From positions 1 to 17,511 of the forward strand of contig DITE01000050.1 of assembly GCA_002422725.1 (NCBI GenBank): 17,511 nucleotides of DNA, read 5' to 3'. The stretch is from Bacteroidales bacterium UBA6192 (GTDB lineage: Bacteria; Bacteroidota; Bacteroidia; Bacteroidales; F082). Positions within the stretch are counted from its first letter, which is position 1. Every line of letters starts with the position of its first letter. The notes beneath the pieces are model-generated. The model was not told where the DNA came from. It ran no database searches and was given only the letters and a program-made list of their open reading frames with translations. The position numbers and the translations under genes were made by a program. Below are positions 14,168-17,511 of this stretch, piece by piece.

Positions 14168-16526
14168 CTGAAATTAAATGCTTGTACTTGTTATATAAAA
14201 ATGAAATGATTAAAAGCAACACGCCTAAGGATACAAACACAATTGTTTTAGCAATAGTGTTAAGATGTGAAATGTCATAGAAAAACAATTTAATTAAGGT
14301 AACGCCAAACAGAGCAATTGCTCCGATTCGCATTGGCTTATTCATCTTCCAAATTCCAAAAGCAATTAAGAAAAGAGAATATATTCCCCATAGAATACTT
14401 AACCCAAGTTTATAAGATTGTTCTGATTTATAAACGTCCATCCAGTTGATTAATTCACTACTCGCAATCCATAGTATAGTCGAATGCAAAAGCAGTTCAA
14501 ATGCAATCTTAAAGTTTTTTTGCTGAAAAACTTCCTTGATGTATTTATAACAAGAATAAAGTGTCAGTGCAACAAATGAAAATGAAAGATACCTAATCCA
14601 TAGGTTGATTGTTCCCCTGTGATAATATTGAAATAAGAATTGTTCCAAATAGCTTTCTCTAAGTTCGCTTAGATTATATAGCCCTTGGGTTAAAAAAACA
14701 ACAAGAGCTAAAACAATTAAACCAAGATTAATTAACCCGAACTGTTGATTTTTTAATTTTCTGAGATTCACAAAGGATAGAATTGAAACAAAAAGCAGAG
14801 AATAATTTATTAGCCAAATTGTTTTAAAAGAGTTTAAATCATAATTCCAGTAATAGCCGGGATACTCCTGATTTTCCGAGTTAATTTTAATTGCTGAATC
14901 GGTATAGAGTTGATTCCAGTAATTTGCAATTTCCATTCTAAACGCATAGTAAATCGTAAAAATTAGAATGGCTGGAATTGCAAATGAGATAATTCTTGAA
15001 ATTGCATTTTGTGTTTGTAGATAAGACGAATAATTCTTTTTCTGATTCAGAACATTGATGAACCCAAAAGCTGCAATAAAAAATATTGAAGTCATGAAAT
15101 TTACGTTGAGTAGAGTTGTAATTCTTGATGATGGGTTTTCAGGATTATACGAATCATAAACATAACCCCAATCTTGTATAATACTTAAAAAAGCCAAAAT
15201 CATTAATGGATAGCTAAGTTTTTCATAGAATGGAACATTTTTAGTTCTTCCAATCCAAAATAGGAGTGCAGCTTCTCCTGCCCATAGCAAAGTAACCCAG
15301 TTACCATCTAATTGAACTGGAACTGCTATGGTAACGAAAACAAGTACCAATCCTGCTATCAAATAATGAATGTTTTTGTCAGCAAGTTTTTGTCGATAGA
15401 TAATTACACTTGCTATAAAATGAACAACGGCATTAGATAAAGTAAATAATCCTAATAGTTGTTCGCCTGTTTCATGACCATCAAGAATACTGTAGCCAAT
15501 CCCATAAAAGATAAACGAATTAATCATTAATAAAATAATGTCATCAATTACAAATTTTTCCTTCTGAAGAAGTTTGTAAGCAAGGAATGTTAGGTAGAAT
15601 ATGGCAAAGAATATGGAAGCAGATAATAAAGCCAAGCCAAAATGTTCGTTTGTTTGATATTTCGTAACATACCATGACAAGAATATGAGCCATGTTAAAC
15701 CAAATGAAACATAGTAAAGAGGCTTCCAATATTTTTTAAACGCAATTGTAAGAATTCCAATATTTATAATTGCCATATAGGAATATAGGACAGCTACATT
15801 TCCAGAACCTTCACTCAACAAGAAAGGAACAGCATATGCACCTACCAGTCCGATATGTGCGATTATTTGTCTGTTGTAATTTATGGCAGCAATTACAGTG
15901 AATACTGTAAATATTAGCATAAGAGCAAAAGCCATTATTTGAGGAATCAAATCATAAAGGACGAAAGCTGAATATGTAATGAAGTACATAATAGCCATTG
16001 CACCACTTACAAGAACAGCACTATAGTTTTCGTACTTACTTTTTAGTTTAATGCCAAAGCCTAACAATCCTAAACCAAATATATAACCCAAAATAATTCT
16101 TGTCAATGGGCTTATTAAGTCATTTTCAATAGAATATTTTGCACCAATCGCAATGCCAATTACAGTAATTGCAATTCCTATCTTATTTATTAAGTTTTCT
16201 CCAATAAACTTTTCTATATTTGATTTTCCTTTTGGTGGATTGTTAATTGGAGGAGCAGTCAGATTTACCTGTTCTTGTTTTATTTGATGTTGGAACGATT
16301 TGAAGTCAGAAGCTATATTCTCATTCTTGATGTTAAAATCTACTTCAATTATTAGTCTGTCTTGCTTAACTTCTTCGCTAACTATTACAGGCTCTTGTTC
16401 GATGTTTTTTAGTTTGTTTACTTCAATTCTCAGAATATTAATTTCTCTTGATAAGTCGTCCTGTCTTTTCAATAGATATTCAAGCTTGTCAAGAAGTTGA
16501 TTTATTTTATCGTTGTTGTCGGTCAT
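14148..16526 (-). CDS. DUF2339 family polytopic membrane protein
   Basis: A 792-residue protein. The N-terminal 50 residues form a likely coiled coil (DKINQLLDKLEYLLKRQDDL), then comes a linker. From about residue 108 the family signature appears (FIGENLINKIGIAITVIGIA then KYSIENDLISPLTRIILGYI), and about twenty hydrophobic segments run to the end. The signature plus the many-span layout and the DUF3999 gene just downstream identify DUF2339. The function is not established; it is an inner-membrane protein and no catalytic motif is evident. The frame is intact and the length is normal for the family. The pair of genes is bracketed by two direct copies of the 300-bp repeat, which suggests they travel together. 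No -7 box could be picked out upstream. Confidence 0.85.
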   Translation of the reverse strand: MTDNNDKINQLLDKLEYLLKRQDDLSREINILRIEVNKLKNIEQEPVIVSEEVKQDRLIIEVDFNIKNENIASDFKSFQHQIKQEQVNLTAPPINNPPKGKSNIEKFIGENLINKIGIAITVIGIAIGAKYSIENDLISPLTRIILGYIFGLGLLGFGIKLKSKYENYSAVLVSGAMAIMYFITYSAFVLYDLIPQIMAFALMLIFTVFTVIAAINYNRQIIAHIGLVGAYAVPFLLSEGSGNVAVLYSYMAIINIGILTIAFKKYWKPLYYVSFGLTWLIFLSWYVTKYQTNEHFGLALLSASIFFAIFYLTFLAYKLLQKEKFVIDDIILLMINSFIFYGIGYSILDGHETGEQLLGLFTLSNAVVHFIASVIIYRQKLADKNIHYLIAGLVLVFVTIAVPVQLDGNWVTLLWAGEAALLFWIGRTKNVPFYEKLSYPLMILAFLSIIQDWGYVYDSYNPENPSSRITTLLNVNFMTSIFFIAAFGFINVLNQKKNYSSYLQTQNAISRIISFAIPAILIFTIYYAFRMEIANYWNQLYTDSAIKINSENQEYPGYYWNYDLNSFKTIWLINYSLLFVSILSFVNLRKLKNQQFGLINLGLIVLALVVFLTQGLYNLSELRESYLEQFLFQYYHRGTINLWIRYLSFSFVALTLYSCYKYIKEVFQQKNFKIAFELLLHSTILWIASSELINWMDVYKSEQSYKLGLSILWGIYSLFLIAFGIWKMNKPMRIGAIALFGVTLIKLFFYDISHLNTIAKTIVFVSLGVLLLIISFLYNKYKHLISDDETDN

Positions 16527-16555
16527 ATTGCGATTGTCTTTTTACAATGTGTGGT

Positions 16556-16853
16556 AACGAGTATATATACGCAACCCTGCGCATATTTCCACTTTACCTG
16601 AAACTATCCGTTTAACTTCTATCACATACGTAATCAATAATCTACACATTGATAAACGTATCTTGCGTTAATTTCAATCCGTAAAGTTATGAAATCCAAC
16701 AAATGATCACGTGCTGACGAAAAAATTTAAAAGTATTTTTCAACACCACATCTTAACGAACCGCTGTATACGACGCCCGTATCCGCCAGCTGGCGGATGG
16801 TGTGAGAGGCGCACTCCGTCAGCTAACTACTGGCGGAGCCGTCTACTCGATTA
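16556..16853 (+). repeat. 300-bp direct repeat with group II intron-like 3' end, copy 2
   Basis: Second copy of 12614-12921 in the same orientation, lacking the 10-base extra stretch. It occupies nearly all of the 334-bp gap between the DUF2339 gene and the last gene of the window. Outside the repeat the flanking bases differ (GTGGT against CCTAC on the left, GCATTTG against TCACACG on the right), which marks the element ends. Confidence 0.9.
16758..16852 (+). ncRNA. Degenerate group II intron domain V/VI-like tail, copy 2
   Basis: Same layout as copy 1 but closer to an intron: GGTGTGAGAGGCGC, a CTCCGTCAG/CTGGCGGAG hairpin with one G-T pair, and a terminal CTACTCGATT with an A eight bases from the end, where the lariat branch point is expected. 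The palindrome TCCGCCAGCTGGCGGA again replaces part of domain V. Confidence 0.5.
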
Positions 16854-16860
16854 GCATTTG

Positions 16861-17484
16861 TTAATTGTGTGTTATATTATAATTATAAATCTCGTCCAAT
16901 ACTTCTCCTATGCTTGAATCATTATTTAATTTTTTGAAATTTTCCAAATTATCATTTCCTAATAATTCAATGAATAGATTACGGTAATTAAAAGATTTGT
17001 CAGAACCTTCTGTCTTGTCAATCCATTTTGCAACCTCATTGCTTACTGTTTTTATTGCATATCTTTGAACGCGTCTATTTGCAGTATAACCTGAACCAAC
17101 TTCAGTCATAATATCAATAAAATAATATAGTTTAATTGGTCCATCATCTATCAGGTTCATAAAAAACCATCTGTCTTTAAATCCTGAAAACATCTCAAAT
17201 GAATTTATTAAAACTGGTTCAAATTTTATGGTATCAGTATTTGCAATAATTCCAAATCCTTTGATATCCTTTGGCAAATAAGTCATTTTTTTATTATTAT
17301 AATCTTTTGTGACTATTCCATTTTGAAATCTTGAAATATCAATTCCTGATAAAACAAAAATATCTTGGATTATATAACACTTAATGGTATCATTTTGATT
17401 TGTTAAAACATATCCGGTAAGTTTTTTTGCAGATAATCCTGTCGAAAAAGATAATATTATTAAAATCCATATAATTGTTCTCAT
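16861..17484 (-). CDS. Exported protein of unknown function
   Basis: A 207-residue protein with a signal peptide (MRTIIWILIILSFSTGLSA-K). The mature N-terminus (KLTGYVLTNQNDTIKCYI) has the look of Bacteroidota exported proteins that begin with a G-Y/F-I/V-x-x-x-x-G/N-D-T-I strand pair. The remainder is mixed strand and helix with no motif I can name, no lipobox, no sorting domain and no membrane anchor. An A-rich AAAAGAAG stretch lies just before the ATG and could aid initiation. The frame is complete. It is the rightmost gene of the AT-rich minus-strand row, and its stop lies 7 bp from the end of repeat copy 2. Confidence 0.7.
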   Translation of the reverse strand: MRTIIWILIILSFSTGLSAKKLTGYVLTNQNDTIKCYIIQDIFVLSGIDISRFQNGIVTKDYNNKKMTYLPKDIKGFGIIANTDTIKFEPVLINSFEMFSGFKDRWFFMNLIDDGPIKLYYFIDIMTEVGSGYTANRRVQRYAIKTVSNEVAKWIDKTEGSDKSFNYRNLFIELLGNDNLENFKKLNNDSSIGEVLDEIYNYNITHN

Positions 17485-17511
17485 ATAGTTCTTCTTTTAA
17501 TAGGTGCTAAC

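Noticed and set aside
8815..17511. A complete integron
   Set aside because: No integrase, attI or exact attC boxes are visible in the window; only the layout and one palindrome suggest it, so it is reported as a candidate pattern and not annotated.
8815..17511. An anti-phage defence island
   Set aside because: No nuclease, helicase, ATPase, reverse transcriptase, toxin or TIR-type motif is seen; the genes are envelope-type proteins.

Overview
The window is bacterial chromosome, very probably from the phylum Bacteroidota. The evidence is a type IX secretion (Por) C-terminal sorting domain at the left edge, a free-standing regulator-propeller lipoprotein, A-rich start contexts with little Shine-Dalgarno sequence, and -7 boxes of the TAnnTTTG type. 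No plasmid, phage or rRNA/tRNA signature was seen. The genus cannot be read from the sequence alone.

The window splits into two halves of very different character. The left half (1 to about 7.65 kb) has roughly balanced G+C, is all on the + strand and is housekeeping-like. It holds the tail of a secreted T9SS protein, a YgiQ-type radical SAM protein overlapping a multi-span membrane protein by 4 nt, a large exported Asp-box (BNR/sortilin-like) beta-propeller protein, and NAD-dependent malate dehydrogenase (mdh) followed by a strong rho-independent terminator.

Between 7.65 and 8.81 kb lies a repeat island. A single IS200-like/REP-associated tyrosine transposase (RAYT, minus strand) is flanked by eleven copies of a short GGGC-TA-CGCCCC palindrome. 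The copies next to the gene lie in opposite orientations on its two sides. The island is bracketed by two diverged copies of the mdh tail and terminator; the second copy carries a compensatory base-pair change in the stem.

The right half (8.9 to 17.5 kb) is markedly AT-rich and every gene is on the minus strand. It reads like a row of gene cassettes: an outer-membrane barrel protein, a seven-repeat propeller lipoprotein, two small membrane proteins, a DUF3999/DUF2339 pair, and an exported protein of unknown function. The spacers hold shared or structured DNA: a 165-bp repeat present twice, a 128-bp imperfect palindrome resembling an integron attC site, and a 300-bp repeat present twice. The last repeat ends in what looks like a degenerate group II intron domain V/VI tail, and its two copies bracket the DUF2339/DUF3999 pair. 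No integrase, intron maturase or other recombinase for this row is in the window.

The most interesting points are the duplicated mdh terminator around the RAYT island, the intron-tail repeats around the membrane pair, and the cassette-like layout of the AT-rich half. Nothing here proves a new defence or metabolic system; the AT-rich genes are mostly envelope proteins without assigned function.
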